A DNA stretch of 64,000 nucleotides from Whalleya microplaca (GCA_022497155.1 MU385729.1:372001-436000); one strand, 5' to 3'; shown: positions 12,101 to 24,072, numbered from the stretch's first letter. Translations and numbers: made by a program. The notes: generated by a model from the sequence alone, not told the origin.

Positions 12101-12332
12101 TGCCATGATTCACGGCAGGCTGTTGTTGAGCTAGATTCCACTCGTCTTGGTAAAAAGGGTTGGTGTCATATGCGTCGTAGGGAGGTGTGTCCTGGAAGTT
12201 CCAGCTAGGGTCGTTGAAGAATTGTTGGTTGTTGGTGCCTTGCGCGTCGTTAGGGCTGGTATTGTCTTGGTAATACGGCCCGTTAGCATCGTCAAGACCA
12301 AAGAGGTCCGAAGGGTCCTGCTGGTCCGTCAT
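9130..12332 (-). CDS. srbA: SREBP-type bHLH membrane-bound transcription factor (SrbA-like)
   Basis: Predicted sterol regulatory element-binding protein of 1,004 residues. In fungi this family is held in the ER membrane, is cleaved under low oxygen or low sterol, and activates ergosterol and hypoxia genes. Exons 12332-11526, 11473-9358 and 9221-9130. The N-terminus is Gln/Pro/Asn-rich with an acidic run at about 190-201. The bHLH at about 210-290 carries the SREBP-specific Tyr (HNMIEKRYR) and continues across the 52-bp intron into a leucine zipper ([16 protein letters not shown]). Two hydrophobic segments at about 413-429 and 472-495 form the expected membrane hairpin. The long C-terminal region matches the fungal SREBP C-terminal domain. 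The last intron (136 bp) was placed to give a tail reading [17 protein letters not shown], and the frame otherwise stops at GYGSSE. The 52-bp intron uses the weaker donor GTTCGT because this restores [12 protein letters not shown]. Confidence 0.92.
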
Positions 12333-14796
12333 ACTGGGACTGGGACTGGTACGATCATCAGATGCAAGTGTGGTTCGACATGAGCAGGGCTGGAGACTTT
12401 CAGCCGCCCTCGTCTATGGTCAACGTAGGCGGAAAGGAGGGGTTTTGGTCCAGGAGGCGGAAATGACCGGGGTTGGCCGTCGTCAATGAGCTGATCGTAC
12501 GTCCTGGAGTGGTATGGTCCAGTGCAATATTGTACGCGCTTATGGGCAGAATGACCGGATGGATTGACGTTGAATGCGTGGTTGGCTCACACGATGCCAA
12601 TTGATATATATCAGGGTGCGCGGCGTTGTGAAAGAGGAATTGTGACAACAGACTGTGTTTTTTCTCCGGTTTGAAACACGGTAAATAGGACGAAAAGAAT
12701 TGATCTTGAAGGCGACGCTTTATTATGCGACGCCAAGACCCGTACACTACTAATGCTGTGCAAGGACTGGGGTCATCACAGGCAGATGGTCAACTGGGAC
12801 TGAACCGGGAGGATGGAGAATTGCAATCCGAGGGTTGCAGTAGTAGATATGAGACTCTGTTCTGCGACTGCGACTCTCTCTCTCTCACGCTCCTCTCTCA
12901 CGTTCTCACTCGCTCTCTGATTAGTCTGTCTCAGTCTCTCGCTCTCACACTGTTTCTTCTACCAACTAGGTAAATCGTAGATGCACGGCGGATAGTGTGA
13001 GAATAGTGTGAGTCGTGTAGAGGGTGCCACTTGTCACCCACGAGATTCTTTGGTGTCCGAGATCTTGGGATCCGAAATGCGGGATTGATTGCCAACCGTT
13101 GTGTGTAGGATGGCGGATAGAGGATAGGAAATCGGGGGATTGTCGATAGTACCGGTATGCTCAAGGAAGAATCATACGATGGGCGGGAACAGATCGGGGC
13201 GTGAGAGGTAATTGAGGGTAATTGAGGGCGGGTTGAGGGCAATTGATAGTGTAAACTTGGGCCAGTTTGCGAGCCCCGCCTGCTCGCCTGTCATTGATCG
13301 GATTGTTGGTCTAGCCCCGTTTCGTAGCCAAAGATCTGGAGCCAACCCACTGCGGAGTGGGGAGTGCTAGAGACTCAAAGCGGTGCTGTTCGTGCTGTTC
13401 GGGTTCCAGCCGATATGCTACCGCGCAGTAGCAGCAGGCCAAGTAGCCTAACCTAGCGATAGCGGGAACCGCGAGAAGAGAAGAGAAGAGAAGCGATATA
13501 CCTCGATCTCTATCGTGTCACCACACATGCACGCTGGGTGTAGCACCAAAGATAAGGCATATGAGACTCAAAAAGACTTTATAATGTTGATTCAGATCTA
13601 GGATATCGTGAAGGATCTTTCTCACGGCTCTTTTTATCTCTCAAGTGTCTCAGCCGTAGCTCAGAGACATCGTGCAACGGTAGGCCTCCAGGTACTATTT
13701 TTCTGTTGTGTCACATCACAAGCCTGCCCAGGAAGGTGGCTAGGTGGCTAAGTGGCTAGCTGGCGCTCTAATACATTCTGTCAGGATTGTCAAGTAAGCC
13801 TACCTATTACTAGTACGCATACGTTACACAGTGCCGACATACGTACATGTAGCAGTCGATGGAATCTTTTCAGGGACGAATGAGCTGGCGAGAGTCATAC
13901 CGACGCTGTTGTACTCAATATTCTATTAGCATCACTTGTCGTTCTATCCTATAAGAAATACACGGTGACCTAAGCAATTACCCAATGTCCTTGCCGAGCA
14001 CTAGGTACTGAGTAATCGGGACTAACTAACCATCAAGCCAGCATCAACCATGAAAAAGTAGGAACCGCAGTCAGTGTTGGCAACAGCTATAACGTCATCG
14101 GTATGTTAGAATCATGAACTTGGAGCCATCTAGATTAATCTATAGATTAAGATCGCTAATATATGTAAGTTAAGGTTTCCTTTGCATACATCGGAGCCAG
14201 CGGCCGTTAGGTTGATAACCATCAGAAGCCAAAGACCCGCCATGTAGGCAGGTAAAACCTCGACAGAATTGACGACTATGTAACACAGCCCTTGACGACG
14301 ACACTAGTAGGACCCCGGATACGCAGTCTGATTTGTGCATGCGCCGCCAAAGAGGCGTTCGTCACGATTCATGAATCCCAACGCCTGAGTCGCTTGGTAT
14401 ATAGTGTGTGTCGCCACCAGCTGTCTAGCTCTTCCACGAATGAAAACAGATGGGAACATACTAAGAGTAGATTGATTCAATCACCAGACAGTGAAGAATT
14501 GAATTATTCTTTGATTGAAGTGGTATTGAAGTGGTATTGAAATTCTAGATAGAGAGATTTTGTTCTCCAAAAGTTTCAGGTATATAAAATTATGGACAAT
14601 TGAAACAACAGAGCTCAAAGCCAGAATACTCCTTTCCAAACCAGTCGCTGCCCAGTCATGAGGGAAGTAGTCATCGCATGTTTCCAACATAAAAGCCCCT
14701 TCAATTGCCAGGATGAATCCCGGTTAAAATAAATAAACAAATCACGACGTCCTGTTGGGAAAGTATCCAGTAGCCAGACCGGTATGACAACGGCGT
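12333..14796. other. srbA upstream region, no gene seen
   Basis: Long 5' region of the minus-strand SREBP gene. It holds CT-rich stretches (about 12860-12960), short direct repeats of GGTAATTGAGG type near 13207-13240 and a GAAGA run near 13476-13493. The open frames are short and lack recognisable domains. Confidence 0.5.
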
Positions 14797-16305
14797 CTAC
14801 CAAACCTCATCCGAACCCTTCACCATTTCCACTGTTGGAGTCTTGGGCTGTAGCTGCTTCATCCTTTTTCGATCCGCCTTAGTGACTAGTCCCGGGGTAA
14901 TCGGGACCACCGGCGAGAAGGGTTGATACGGTGTGTATGGCACCGGTGCTCCTGTCCAAGGTGTCCGGAGGCCCGAGGGAGACAGGGGCGTCGTTCTTTC
15001 AAATGTGGTTTGCTTAGTAGTCTGTATAGAAGGCGAGGTTATAGAAGGCTCATAGGCACGTAGAGGAAGAGCACCGCCAGTACGGACGGCTGATGGTGCA
15101 TTCGGCCGAGAAAAGGATTGCCCCGGCCTGGGCGAAGTTGGGAATGTTGCTCCAGGCTTCGGTGATGCTGGCAATGAAGGGAAGCGGTTGACCCCTGGCT
15201 TTGGTGAGGACGGCAAACCGACTAGAGGTGTCGTCGATCGTTCTGAAACAGCCGAAATGGGATCGGCTTCCGTCTGCTGTGAATCACGGCGCATATGTCC
15301 CAATCTTTCATCAATGCTCTGCGTACTCTCGGGTGAAATATCCGGTGGAGTTATGGGTGCTACCGGTCCGTGGTGCCTGCTGGCCCGTGGATACGGGTAG
15401 TGCTCATTTGGGATTGGAGGAGGAGACGCTGGTGCGTATTGACGCGGGGGAATGGTGTTCATTTCCTCTTCTTCACGGCGCGGAAACGTACCAGACATTG
15501 GCGTCATGATAGGCGATGAAATGCTTATACCCTTAACATTCTTCTTTCGAGGTGACTTGAGAGCTGAGAGAAAGGACGATGCTCTGGATTGAGTCTTCTC
15601 TGGAGGAGGAGACGGTAGGAGATCAAGATTGGTAGGCTTGACCTTGCCTCTCTTCAGAATACCCTGTTTAGGAGACTGCTGTGCTAATGGCGCGGGCGGC
15701 TTGTCCAATGTTACTCCTGCCTCCTTCGCTTCCTCCTGTTCCATCACGAACTTGTACATCTCTTCCAGTTGCTGTTGCGCCATCTCGCGATCTGCGGCGA
15801 CCACCCTTTGGTCGACCAACGGGTTGACACCAAGAGTACTTGTGGAGTGGGAAGGGTAGAAGTAAGAATTAGATCCCGATGGGAATGATGGCGATAAAGG
15901 CGTAGGATAAGAAAAGTTCTTGATAGGTGACTTTGGAGTCTGAGGAAGGTACTGTGGAAGCTGTGGAAAAGCGAATTGGTACTGGAGCGTGTCGTCTAGC
16001 TCTTGATCCCCAGCTGTAAGGTGTTCACGACGCCTCTTCGCGAGGACAAGTAGTATAAGAGCAACTACAACGAGCGAAAGAGCATAAGATCCAACTAAGC
16101 CACCAATCTGCGCCGGAAGGTAAACGGGATTCCGCAAGGCTCCAGCCGAAAGCGCAGGACCGTCTTCAGGGGCCGGGACGGGATCGAAGTAGTTACTGTG
16201 TAGGTCTCCTATCACGGAAGCAGAACAGAAAGAAATGAACGTCGAAGGAAGCAAAAACAACGCGAAGTGAAGTGAGGAGGGTGCGCTATAAAGACCCAGT
16301 CGCAT
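14797..16305 (-). CDS. single-pass membrane protein of unknown function
   Basis: Single-exon frame of 502 residues. The first ~29 residues form a probable signal peptide (hydrophobic run ending in SFCSAS). A short outer part follows, then one membrane segment at about 67-89 and a basic stop-transfer sequence (KRRREH). The remaining ~410 residues are a Pro/Ser-rich, low-complexity cytoplasmic tail with many SP/TP dipeptides, which are possible kinase sites. The tail has a short helix-prone stretch near 165-195 (EMAQQQLEEMYKFVMEQEEAKE). The extreme C-terminus (PFSPVVPITPGLVTKADRKRMK then PKTPTVEMVKGSDEVW) looks conserved rather than random, and I believe similar tails occur in other filamentous ascomycetes. 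No enzymatic domain is visible and I do not assign a function. Confidence 0.8.
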   Translation of the reverse strand: MRLGLYSAPSSLHFALFLLPSTFISFCSASVIGDLHSNYFDPVPAPEDGPALSAGALRNPVYLPAQIGGLVGSYALSLVVVALILLVLAKRRREHLTAGDQELDDTLQYQFAFPQLPQYLPQTPKSPIKNFSYPTPLSPSFPSGSNSYFYPSHSTSTLGVNPLVDQRVVAADREMAQQQLEEMYKFVMEQEEAKEAGVTLDKPPAPLAQQSPKQGILKRGKVKPTNLDLLPSPPPEKTQSRASSFLSALKSPRKKNVKGISISSPIMTPMSGTFPRREEEEMNTIPPRQYAPASPPPIPNEHYPYPRASRHHGPVAPITPPDISPESTQSIDERLGHMRRDSQQTEADPISAVSERSTTPLVGLPSSPKPGVNRFPSLPASPKPGATFPTSPRPGQSFSRPNAPSAVRTGGALPLRAYEPSITSPSIQTTKQTTFERTTPLSPSGLRTPWTGAPVPYTPYQPFSPVVPITPGLVTKADRKRMKQLQPKTPTVEMVKGSDEVW

Positions 16306-17922
16306 TGTGTGTGACCCTGATCTTCACGAGATGGAGTATATCCCAGCTTCTTGTCAGACCTCCCGAGCGGATCAAGCGAAACACATTCTGCTGGAGAAAT
16401 GACCAACTTGAATACGCAATTGGGAGGACAAAGGGTATATAGCGGCTGGTGAAGTTCGGCAGTGTGTCGAAGTGTGTCGAAGTGGGCCGGGAACGACGAT
16501 ACCAACAGGAGAAGACGGGCGCTTTCAGTGTGAACTGGCATCTCACTCGTCGGCCCCCGAACGGCACTTAGCCCCATGCATAATGGTCGCCAGGAATAGC
16601 GCCCACTGAGCGTGACGACCCAGATAGATTACCATCTTGTTGTTTGCAGGAAGCGGCGTGCAATTCTGATCCGCGAATTCTGGTTGGATGAGGATATCGT
16701 AACGGCAGGGGATTTAAGCGCCGAGATGTTGAAAGTTGGAGATGATTGGTAGTCGAACTCGCACAACACTACCAACCCCGCATATCGGCCCCTGGCACCC
16801 CTTGCAGCACACACCTCTCTGCGTCTACAGCACACCGATTGGCGATTTTTCTGATCCGAGCCAGAGTTTTTGGTAGTTATCACCACCCGTTAAGACATAC
16901 GGACAGGACCTACCAACTAATAAAGAGCGCTCACTATTCCTCTTCAAGTCTCATCACACTTTCAACATATCAAACCTTCCAATTGATCTCTTCATTAGTG
17001 TGACTTCACCCTTTTCGTGATCACTGCAGACAGCTTCACGTACATACGTGGTGGTGACAGGAAGAGAATTAGCCTGGCGGCAATGATGCTACTTTGTAAT
17101 ACCTTCAACCGAACGTTTGGTTGTTCGACCTCAAGATCAGCAGTGATCTGAGAGTCCGAACAGGGGACCGGCGTTGAAACATGCTTAGTCAGTTCCCTAC
17201 ACCAATGGCAAATGGTATGATTGGATGATGGAGGAAACAACTCGCCAACGGCCTGTCGTGCCTGTTAGAAGTTGACGAGACAGGCCTGACAGGCCAATTC
17301 ATAGCCAGGACTGAAATAGCTGTATGCGTAAACTGGAACAAGAAGGATTCGCTCAATATGTGCTTATGTGGCTCACGCTTCTAAGCCACCCCAACCGTCA
17401 CCTAACCTAACCGTCAGCCACAGGTATCATACATAGCGTCTGGGACAAATTGCCTGTACTGTACCTCTGTTGGTGATTCGTGCATGTCCAGAGTTACAAG
17501 GTATTCAAGTCTGGCCTGTATTTACGGTTACACTCTACAGTTATACGGTTTCCTTTAGAGTAAGGCATTATCATTACCTTGCTCTAGTCGACTTCGTTGT
17601 ATTCTTTGGGGCTTAGTAGGTACCTAATTCGTTTGTTGTCGCGGTATGCGGTCACCCGATTTCGTGTTTACTTAAGGCCCGGGTTAGTTTCAGAACACTC
17701 GAAGTGCACAGCCAAAACTGCTACGGTACCGCGTCTTTACCTATCCTATGACACGCGTTAGCTCTGTGCAGGTTCCAAGACCTATGCAATCCTACTCAAC
17801 ATTGCTACACTTTATGCCGGTCAATTAATTGCGACTTCATACCTACCGATAAGATTGTTGAAATACTCCGATGTCTATTTTGACTTTGAAAGTCGTGTCC
17901 TTGTCACCTGGGAGTTTTAGCC
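16306..17922. other. divergent upstream region of the membrane protein and srs2 genes
   Basis: No gene seen. The region separates two divergently transcribed genes and presumably holds both promoters. It has a direct duplication of AGTGTGTCGA near 16462-16482 and the hairpin at 17250-17295. Confidence 0.55.
17250..17295. repeat. GC-rich hairpin
   Basis: GGCCTGTC (17250-17257) pairs with GACAGGCC (17288-17295) and GCCTGT (17260-17265) pairs with ACAGGC (17280-17285). They are separated by a 2x2 internal loop and a 14-base terminal loop. It lies 630 bases upstream of the helicase start. Confidence 0.85.
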
Positions 17923-20900
17923 ATGGGGGACACAATGGCTAATCGCATCTTTCAATCACTGAACAAGGCACAGTCTCTGGCTGTCAGCTCCAAAGCTGCC
18001 ACTGTTGCGATTCTAGCAGGGCCAGGAAGCGGCAAGACTCATACACTCACTTCGCGAGTTGTTTGGCTAATTGACCATGTGGGAATCAAGCCGTGCGACG
18101 TCCTGGTCGCAACCTTCACCGTGAAGGCTTCCAATGAGATGAAGATGCGCATTGGACAGGCGCTTGGAGATGGTCGCGAAAAGAAAATCATTCTAGGCAC
18201 TTTCCACAGTATTGCCCGCCGATATCTCGTTACGTATGGCCAGCGTATTGGGTTAGACCCCAAATTTGGTATTGCAGATGACTCGGATTCGAGCGGCGTC
18301 ATCAAACGTATTTGCAAGAGATTGAACACCCATATAGAGCCTGCCCGAGCCCGTGCTTGGATAAGCAAGCGCAAAGCCAAAGGGACCTCGGATGAGCAAG
18401 CCGTCAGGGCTAAGAATGGCGAGGATATAGAGTCCCAAACTCTGGAGCAATGCTACCAAGAGTACCAAAGCCATCTGGAGCGGTCGAATCTCCTCGATTA
18501 TGACGACCTACTTGTTCGCTGTGTTGAGCTCCTCCGCAAGTTTCCTTCCTGTGTCTCGAACATTCAAACAGTTCTGATTGACGAATATCAAGACACCAAT
18601 GGAGTCCAGTATGACCTTATGAAACTTTTTGCCCAGAAGAACAGACGGATCACAGCAGTAGGAGACCCGGACCAGAGCATATATGGATGGCGATCGGCAG
18701 AAATAAGGAATCTCCATCGCCTGCTCCGCGACTTCCCTGGCACCGACGAAATATCGCTCGAAGAGAACTACAGATCTTCGAGTTCTATTATCGACGTATC
18801 GTTGAAGGTAATTCAACAAGATAGAGAGAGGTATAAGAAGGCACTGTTGCCAGTTCACGATAGAGGTACTCGGCCAGTCCTTCGTAAACTAAAAAACGCT
18901 ACAGCCGAGGCAGACTGGCTTGTTTCCGAAATCAAACGAATAAAATTGATGTCTGGCAACATGATCAGGTCGGACGATTTTGCAATTTTGCTTCGGTCTG
19001 CCTCGTTGTCAAGGCATATTGAATCCGCTTTGGGTAGGGAGGGCATATCGTACAGAATGGTAGGTGGCTTCAAATTCTATGAGCGGACTGAGATCAAGAC
19101 AATCTTGGATTATCTACGGATCATTCATCAGCCTGATAACAATGATGCTCTTGCGCGGATCATAAACGTCCCAAAGCGAGGTATTGGCGATGTAACAATT
19201 AAGTCCTTACTGGAAGAGGCTGAGCGCAACAATATGAGCCTCTGGAACCTTCTTGGTAAACATTGCCGAGGCGATCGCATAGCAAAGATAACCATCAGGA
19301 AAGAGACAGAACAGAAAATTAGCGGTGAATTGATCAAGCTAGTTGACGGTCTGCGGAACCGATTACGATCCAACGACGGGACTCCTGTCAACCTAGTCGA
19401 AACCATCAATCAATTACTTCGCGACCTGCGGTTCGCGAAATACCTAGAGGATACACATGGTCCAGAATACGAGTCTCGATGGGCAAATGTCCAGGAGTTT
19501 GTAGGACTTGCTGAAGAGTTCATGAATCACGATGAGCCAGAAGAAGAAATGCTTCCAGTCATCGAGGGTTCTTCTCGAATTCCGGACAACGACGTCCTTG
19601 CACGATTCTTGGCAAAGGTATCTTTGGCATCTGAGAAACAGACCGATGACAAAGATAAGAAGGCCAATCCCCAAGTCACAGTCTCCACGATACACGCAGC
19701 AAAGGGCCTGGAATGGCCAGTCGTCTTCATTCCGGCAGTTTACAATGGATCCATACCACATGTACGGTCTGAAGACGTAAATGAGGAGCGGCGGTTGCTG
19801 TACGTGGCAATGACTCGAGCTAAAGCCCTGCTCTATCTCAGCCGTCCCATGCATACCACCAACAGTGGTCGAGACATTCTGCAGCTGTCGCCCTTTATAG
19901 AGGATATATCATCCTCAAACTTTATAAAAAGAGGTCCATCTTTCGATCGGGCAGTAATGTCGCAAGTAGCAAGGATTCTACAGAGAGAGTTGCCCCCAGA
20001 AGAGGCAATATACAAAGGCATGCCACCAATGGCAGCACTCGAAGACAATCTCTTCCCAGTCGACCCAGCGCAACCACAACGGGCGTCTAGCAGCACAGAT
20101 GGCGGCAATATACCTGGCCAGGGCCCTGGGCCTAACAAACGGCAAAAACTCCATCACAATGGTGGGAGTGTTAAGGTTGCCGAAGATTCCATCGATGGCT
20201 GGGCCACCCCATACGCGACAACAATGCAGAGAGCCGCCTCCTTTACCGTACCTCAACCACCACAATCAGGTTTCACCACCGCCGGGGCCCATTATGCAAG
20301 TGTGACTGCTGCGGAAGCTAAAAGCGCCGCAAAGCCAACGCAGGGGGCGGCGAGGAAACCTCAAGCCTACCGGGCCCCCGTCCAGAGAGATCTGCTCGGC
20401 TACGGATACGGCGTGGTGAACCATGATAAGTCCCATCAAATAGACGACGAGCCGCCCCCGCCCTCAAGGCCAAGCCAGCTGGCGCCTTATCGCAACCGCT
20501 TTCAGCGATCAAAAAGCGACGGATATGGACAGCGCGGAATGTCGTCATTACCTTCAGCCAAGGGAACACCAGCACCAGGTGCCATTGACCCAGGCCTAGC
20601 GAACCACAAGCTCGGCTCGGCGAAGATGTCGAGCAAGCCAACCAGTCGCAGGGAGCCGGAACAGGACGAGGCGTCGAAACAGTACGTGTGCTTCTCGAGC
20701 TCGCCGACTAAGCCGTCGCCAGAGCAGCAGCAGCCTAGTAAAGAGGTCGAGGTCGAGGTCGAGAAGGAAAACGTGGTGCCACTAGAAGAAAAGACACGCC
20801 CGGCGACGAGCTTCCATGCTACGACTGTCAATGGCGCAAAGGTATTCAGAGCTGGCGGGATCCAGAGACCAGCACCGTTAGGGAGAAGTGGCATTACGCC

Positions 20901-20949
20901 CATGGATAAGTTGAAACGGCCTTTCAAGCTGAGCGTGAAGCGACCATGA
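17923..20949 (+). CDS. srs2: Srs2/UvrD-type superfamily 1 3'-5' DNA helicase
   Basis: Predicted ATP-dependent DNA helicase of 1,008 residues in one exon. Srs2 removes Rad51 filaments and limits recombination during replication and repair in the nucleus. The SF1A motifs are present in order: Walker A AGPGSGKT (32-39), VATFTVKAS, GTFHSIARR, Walker B with DEYQDT (220-225), VGDPDQSIYGWR (about 246-257), EENYRSS, VSTIHAAKGLEW (587-598) and YVAMTRAK (627-634). The C-terminal ~300 residues are low-complexity and probably disordered, ending in KLKRPFKLSVKRP, a basic tail. The start is the first ATG, in a GCCATGG context. A second ATG four codons later is equally usable. Length and motif spacing fit fungal Srs2 better than bacterial UvrD/PcrA. 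Confidence 0.9.
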   Translation: MGDTMANRIFQSLNKAQSLAVSSKAATVAILAGPGSGKTHTLTSRVVWLIDHVGIKPCDVLVATFTVKASNEMKMRIGQALGDGREKKIILGTFHSIARRYLVTYGQRIGLDPKFGIADDSDSSGVIKRICKRLNTHIEPARARAWISKRKAKGTSDEQAVRAKNGEDIESQTLEQCYQEYQSHLERSNLLDYDDLLVRCVELLRKFPSCVSNIQTVLIDEYQDTNGVQYDLMKLFAQKNRRITAVGDPDQSIYGWRSAEIRNLHRLLRDFPGTDEISLEENYRSSSSIIDVSLKVIQQDRERYKKALLPVHDRGTRPVLRKLKNATAEADWLVSEIKRIKLMSGNMIRSDDFAILLRSASLSRHIESALGREGISYRMVGGFKFYERTEIKTILDYLRIIHQPDNNDALARIINVPKRGIGDVTIKSLLEEAERNNMSLWNLLGKHCRGDRIAKITIRKETEQKISGELIKLVDGLRNRLRSNDGTPVNLVETINQLLRDLRFAKYLEDTHGPEYESRWANVQEFVGLAEEFMNHDEPEEEMLPVIEGSSRIPDNDVLARFLAKVSLASEKQTDDKDKKANPQVTVSTIHAAKGLEWPVVFIPAVYNGSIPHVRSEDVNEERRLLYVAMTRAKALLYLSRPMHTTNSGRDILQLSPFIEDISSSNFIKRGPSFDRAVMSQVARILQRELPPEEAIYKGMPPMAALEDNLFPVDPAQPQRASSSTDGGNIPGQGPGPNKRQKLHHNGGSVKVAEDSIDGWATPYATTMQRAASFTVPQPPQSGFTTAGAHYASVTAAEAKSAAKPTQGAARKPQAYRAPVQRDLLGYGYGVVNHDKSHQIDDEPPPPSRPSQLAPYRNRFQRSKSDGYGQRGMSSLPSAKGTPAPGAIDPGLANHKLGSAKMSSKPTSRREPEQDEASKQYVCFSSSPTKPSPEQQQPSKEVEVEVEKENVVPLEEKTRPATSFHATTVNGAKVFRAGGIQRPAPLGRSGITPMDKLKRPFKLSVKRP

Positions 20950-21249
20950 TATAATGCTGATTTGGGTGATGGAAACCCTATGTATATGTAGACAAGCTCT
21001 AGAAGAATATCATCAGATGAACTAGAGCGATGCAAAACTGTCAATTGTTATCTTGTGCTACTATGAATCAAGCCTCGAACTAGTTGGTACTGTAATGTCT
21101 CTATTAGCAGATATTCTACCTTATCTTAACAATCTGACATCGGTATAGTAAAACTCCAAACTCCTTGACCTCTAAATACAATTTTATCGCCTCCCACCCC
21201 AAAGATACTTTCTAGTCAATCCTCTTCTCTAGTTCTGTTCTATTCTAAC
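20950..21249. other. short convergent intergenic region
   Basis: About 300 AT-rich bases between the 3' ends of the helicase and the deacetylase genes. Nothing beyond presumed transcript ends is seen. Confidence 0.6.
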
Positions 21250-22613
21250 CTAGTGACTGAATACCTTGGTCCCAAACTTCCACACCTCGTCGACAACGAG
21301 CCCAGGGCCGTCCGCGCTCTGGCTCTCAGACAGCACCACCAAGTCCGCGTCCGCGCCATCATCCAGACACCCCTTGGTGCCCTGCAGGCCCAGCATCGCG
21401 GCCGGCGTCGTTGTGACGGCCTTCAGCGCCTGGGGGATGCCGGCGCCGGACCACTTGAGGAAATTCGACACACACTCGATGAGGGTGATGGTGCTATAGT
21501 TTACATTTAGTCATATATTGGTGAAGTAGATAGATGGCGAACTCACCTTCCCGCAATCGTGTTAGAGCCCTCCAAGAGCAGCGTCGTGCCCTTCTTCACC
21601 AGATTGCTCGTGCGGTCGCCGTTGGTGAATTGGTACGCGCCATCGGGCAGACCGACCATGTGCATGGAATCCGTGACGAGGATGAAGCCGTCCGGATGGG
21701 CGTTGAACGCGATCTTGATGGTCGTGGGGTGCAGGTGCTGGCCGTCGGCGATGACGCCGAAGTAGGGACACCGCTTCTTCTCGGCCCGGCCCAGCACGCC
21801 GAAGATGCCCGGGTTGCGGTGGTGCAGGGGCCGCATCGCGTTGAACAGGTGCGTGATCATGGTGGCGCCGGCCGCGACGGCCGCCGACGCCTCCTCGTAC
21901 GTCGCCTCCGAGTGCCCGATCGAGTAGATGATGCCGCGGCTCGTGATCTCGGGGATCAGCTTCGTCATCTGCCCGATCTCAGGCGCCGCTGTGAGCATCT
22001 TGATGGGCATGGGCCGGAATGGGTTGTCTGGGTTCAGGTTGGAGGTGCCATAGCACTCCTCCAGGTCCTCGAAGGACTCGGCCTGCCGGAGCACGGCGGT
22101 GTTGTGAACGCCGTTCTTCGTTGGGCTTAGGAACGGGCCTTCCACATGTGCACCTAGAGATTCTGCTCCATCCTCTGCGGCCTGCCGGTATCCGGATGGG
22201 CCTAGGTGTGGTAATGCCTGCCTGTAAATCTCGCTCTGTTGACTTGTGATTGTTGGCACGTATGAGGTGACGCCGGTCTTCACCAATTGCTTGTTCAGAT
22301 CCTTGACCTTCTTGGCGTAGACGGCGGGCTCAAGAAGCGTTGAGAAATTAAAGCCGAAGGCTCCGTTTAGCTGACATTCGATAAAACCCGGTGATAAGAT
22401 ACGACCACTGAGGTCGATAACCTCGTCCGGAAGGATGAAATCATCGTAGAAAGCAGCTTGGCTCCTGATGATTTTACCGGTGATAGAGTTAACCCAAAGG
22501 TCTTCCTCGACTAAGGAGCCGGCTTTGAAGATACGACAGTTGGTAAACTTGGTGATGCCATTGCCACCGTTCTTTGGTGTTGACTTAGGTGATGATGGTA
22601 GTGAATGAGGCAT
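21250..22613 (-). CDS. dac1: N-acetylglucosamine-6-phosphate deacetylase
   Basis: Predicted cytosolic enzyme that converts GlcNAc-6-phosphate to glucosamine-6-phosphate and acetate, the second intracellular step of GlcNAc catabolism (NagA in bacteria, Dac1 in fungi). 436 residues in two exons, 22613-21547 and 21493-21250, split by a 53-bp intron (GTGAGT..CTATAG). Family metal- and substrate-binding motifs are intact: HVEGPF (156-161), GHSEATY (233-239), THLFNAM (254-260), GVIADGQHLHP (287-297) and catalytic Asp in LVTDSM (Asp315). After the intron the frame continues ITLIECVSNFLKWSG, matching the family's final helices and strand. It is divergent from the GH3-GNAT gene, with 1.46 kb between starts, so the two may share regulatory DNA. 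Confidence 0.95.
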
Positions 22614-24072
22614 GTTTAAATTCGAACCAGTAGAGTAAGGAGTAAAGTTAATTTCTATTAATATGATTGTTATGTTCCGTCGAGTTGTAGGACGATTGCC
22701 CCTTCAGCGAGTATTCTAGTCTCCATGGACGAGATAAACCAAAGGACTAGAGATTGGCAACCGAGACATACTTATTATGATATCACCTACGTAAAAGCAC
22801 GTGTGCCGATGCCGAAGGTCTGCCTGTACCGAAGTCTCGGAGTGATCGAGCCCCATCTAACGACTCAGAGGTGACGATGCTGCCACTAACAGGACCGATG
22901 ACAAGCTTACCGGTGCGAATCTGATACCCACAGCGCTGTTCTACAGTGGGGCTCCGTTGGATGTGTCAGTGTCTGCGAATGTCACAGTCAAACCCAATTT
23001 TCTCAATGGATTGATGCCAGTGGGATGAACATGTGACTAAAGAGAGTGGCCAGCGTTCTCCAGCGATTCCGGGCGATTCTAGGCCAAGCATTGGTTACTA
23101 AGCCGTCAGAACTGATGTGAGCACAGCAATAATACGATTTTGTGATATCAGCTCCTGCGTAGGTAACATTGGTATCATTCATGCCGGTGTTGCATGCCTG
23201 TGTTGGCAGCGTTTATCATCGGGCCTTTACATAATTCGAGGCCTATCTCTACTTTGTATTGGTCTCCGATACCACAAGTCAACCGAAAAGCTGTGTGACC
23301 ATCCATTTGCATCAATGGTCCATAGGTAAGTCTGAATCATAAAGGTGGGCATTTTGCAGGTTATGTTGGAGGTTCCAGCGTTCAACCATCGGGAAGAGGT
23401 AACGTTGCGAAGTCAGGAAGTATATGTAGTATGTAGTAGAAGCAAGTTTTGAGATGGAATCGACAAAGATCCCACACCAAGACAAAATGGACCTGAACTG
23501 AAACGATAGTAGCTACATGAGGTTTAGTCGAATTGCCGCCAAAGTAGGAATAGTCTATGTACCCCAAATTAATCTAGCCAGCCAGCCCAGGTTGAGGGTT
23601 CTAGCCAATGATAAAGGCTCTTTTCAGCTCCCATACCCCAAATTTATCTACTTACCGGCTTACCTAAGCCCTTCTATCTTGTGCATACCTAGCCTGCCTA
23701 GCTATCCATGATCGTGGCTACTATCTGCATACCTAAAAGTGCCGTCCGTTTCTTACCTACTCCATACCTCGGCGATAGCTGCTGCAGCTCATAATTCTCG
23801 CTTTCACCTAAACACACTCCAAAAAGGAACGGGTCACATTGGAGCTTCGTCCAGACTACACCCAATCCCAGTGTCACGGTATCTCATCTCCGCATTTGTT
23901 TCGCCTCGTGGAAATGAGCCGCGTGTTTTTCTAGTCGTTACACTCGCCTTGGAAAGGCCCGAGCTCCATCTTGAACCTGTCTTCCGTTGATGCATACACC
24001 CAGCCAAGTCCACTTTACCTAGTCATAGCGTGACACTAGGGTTTTCTACGGTGTTGTAAACATATTGGGAAA
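22614..24072. promoter_or_regulatory. shared divergent promoter region, deacetylase / GH3-GNAT
   Basis: 1.46 kb without a supported gene between two divergently transcribed GlcNAc genes. At 23138-23144 the minus strand reads CACAAAA, fitting the CRCAAAW core of the Ndt80 mid-sporulation element. This is relevant because an Ndt80-like regulator lies in the same cluster, although a single short match could be chance. Confidence 0.45.

Noticed and set aside
21534..22130. 198-codon plus-strand frame opposite the deacetylase
   Set aside because: Arg/Val/Gly-rich shadow caused by GC-rich codons of the real minus-strand gene.
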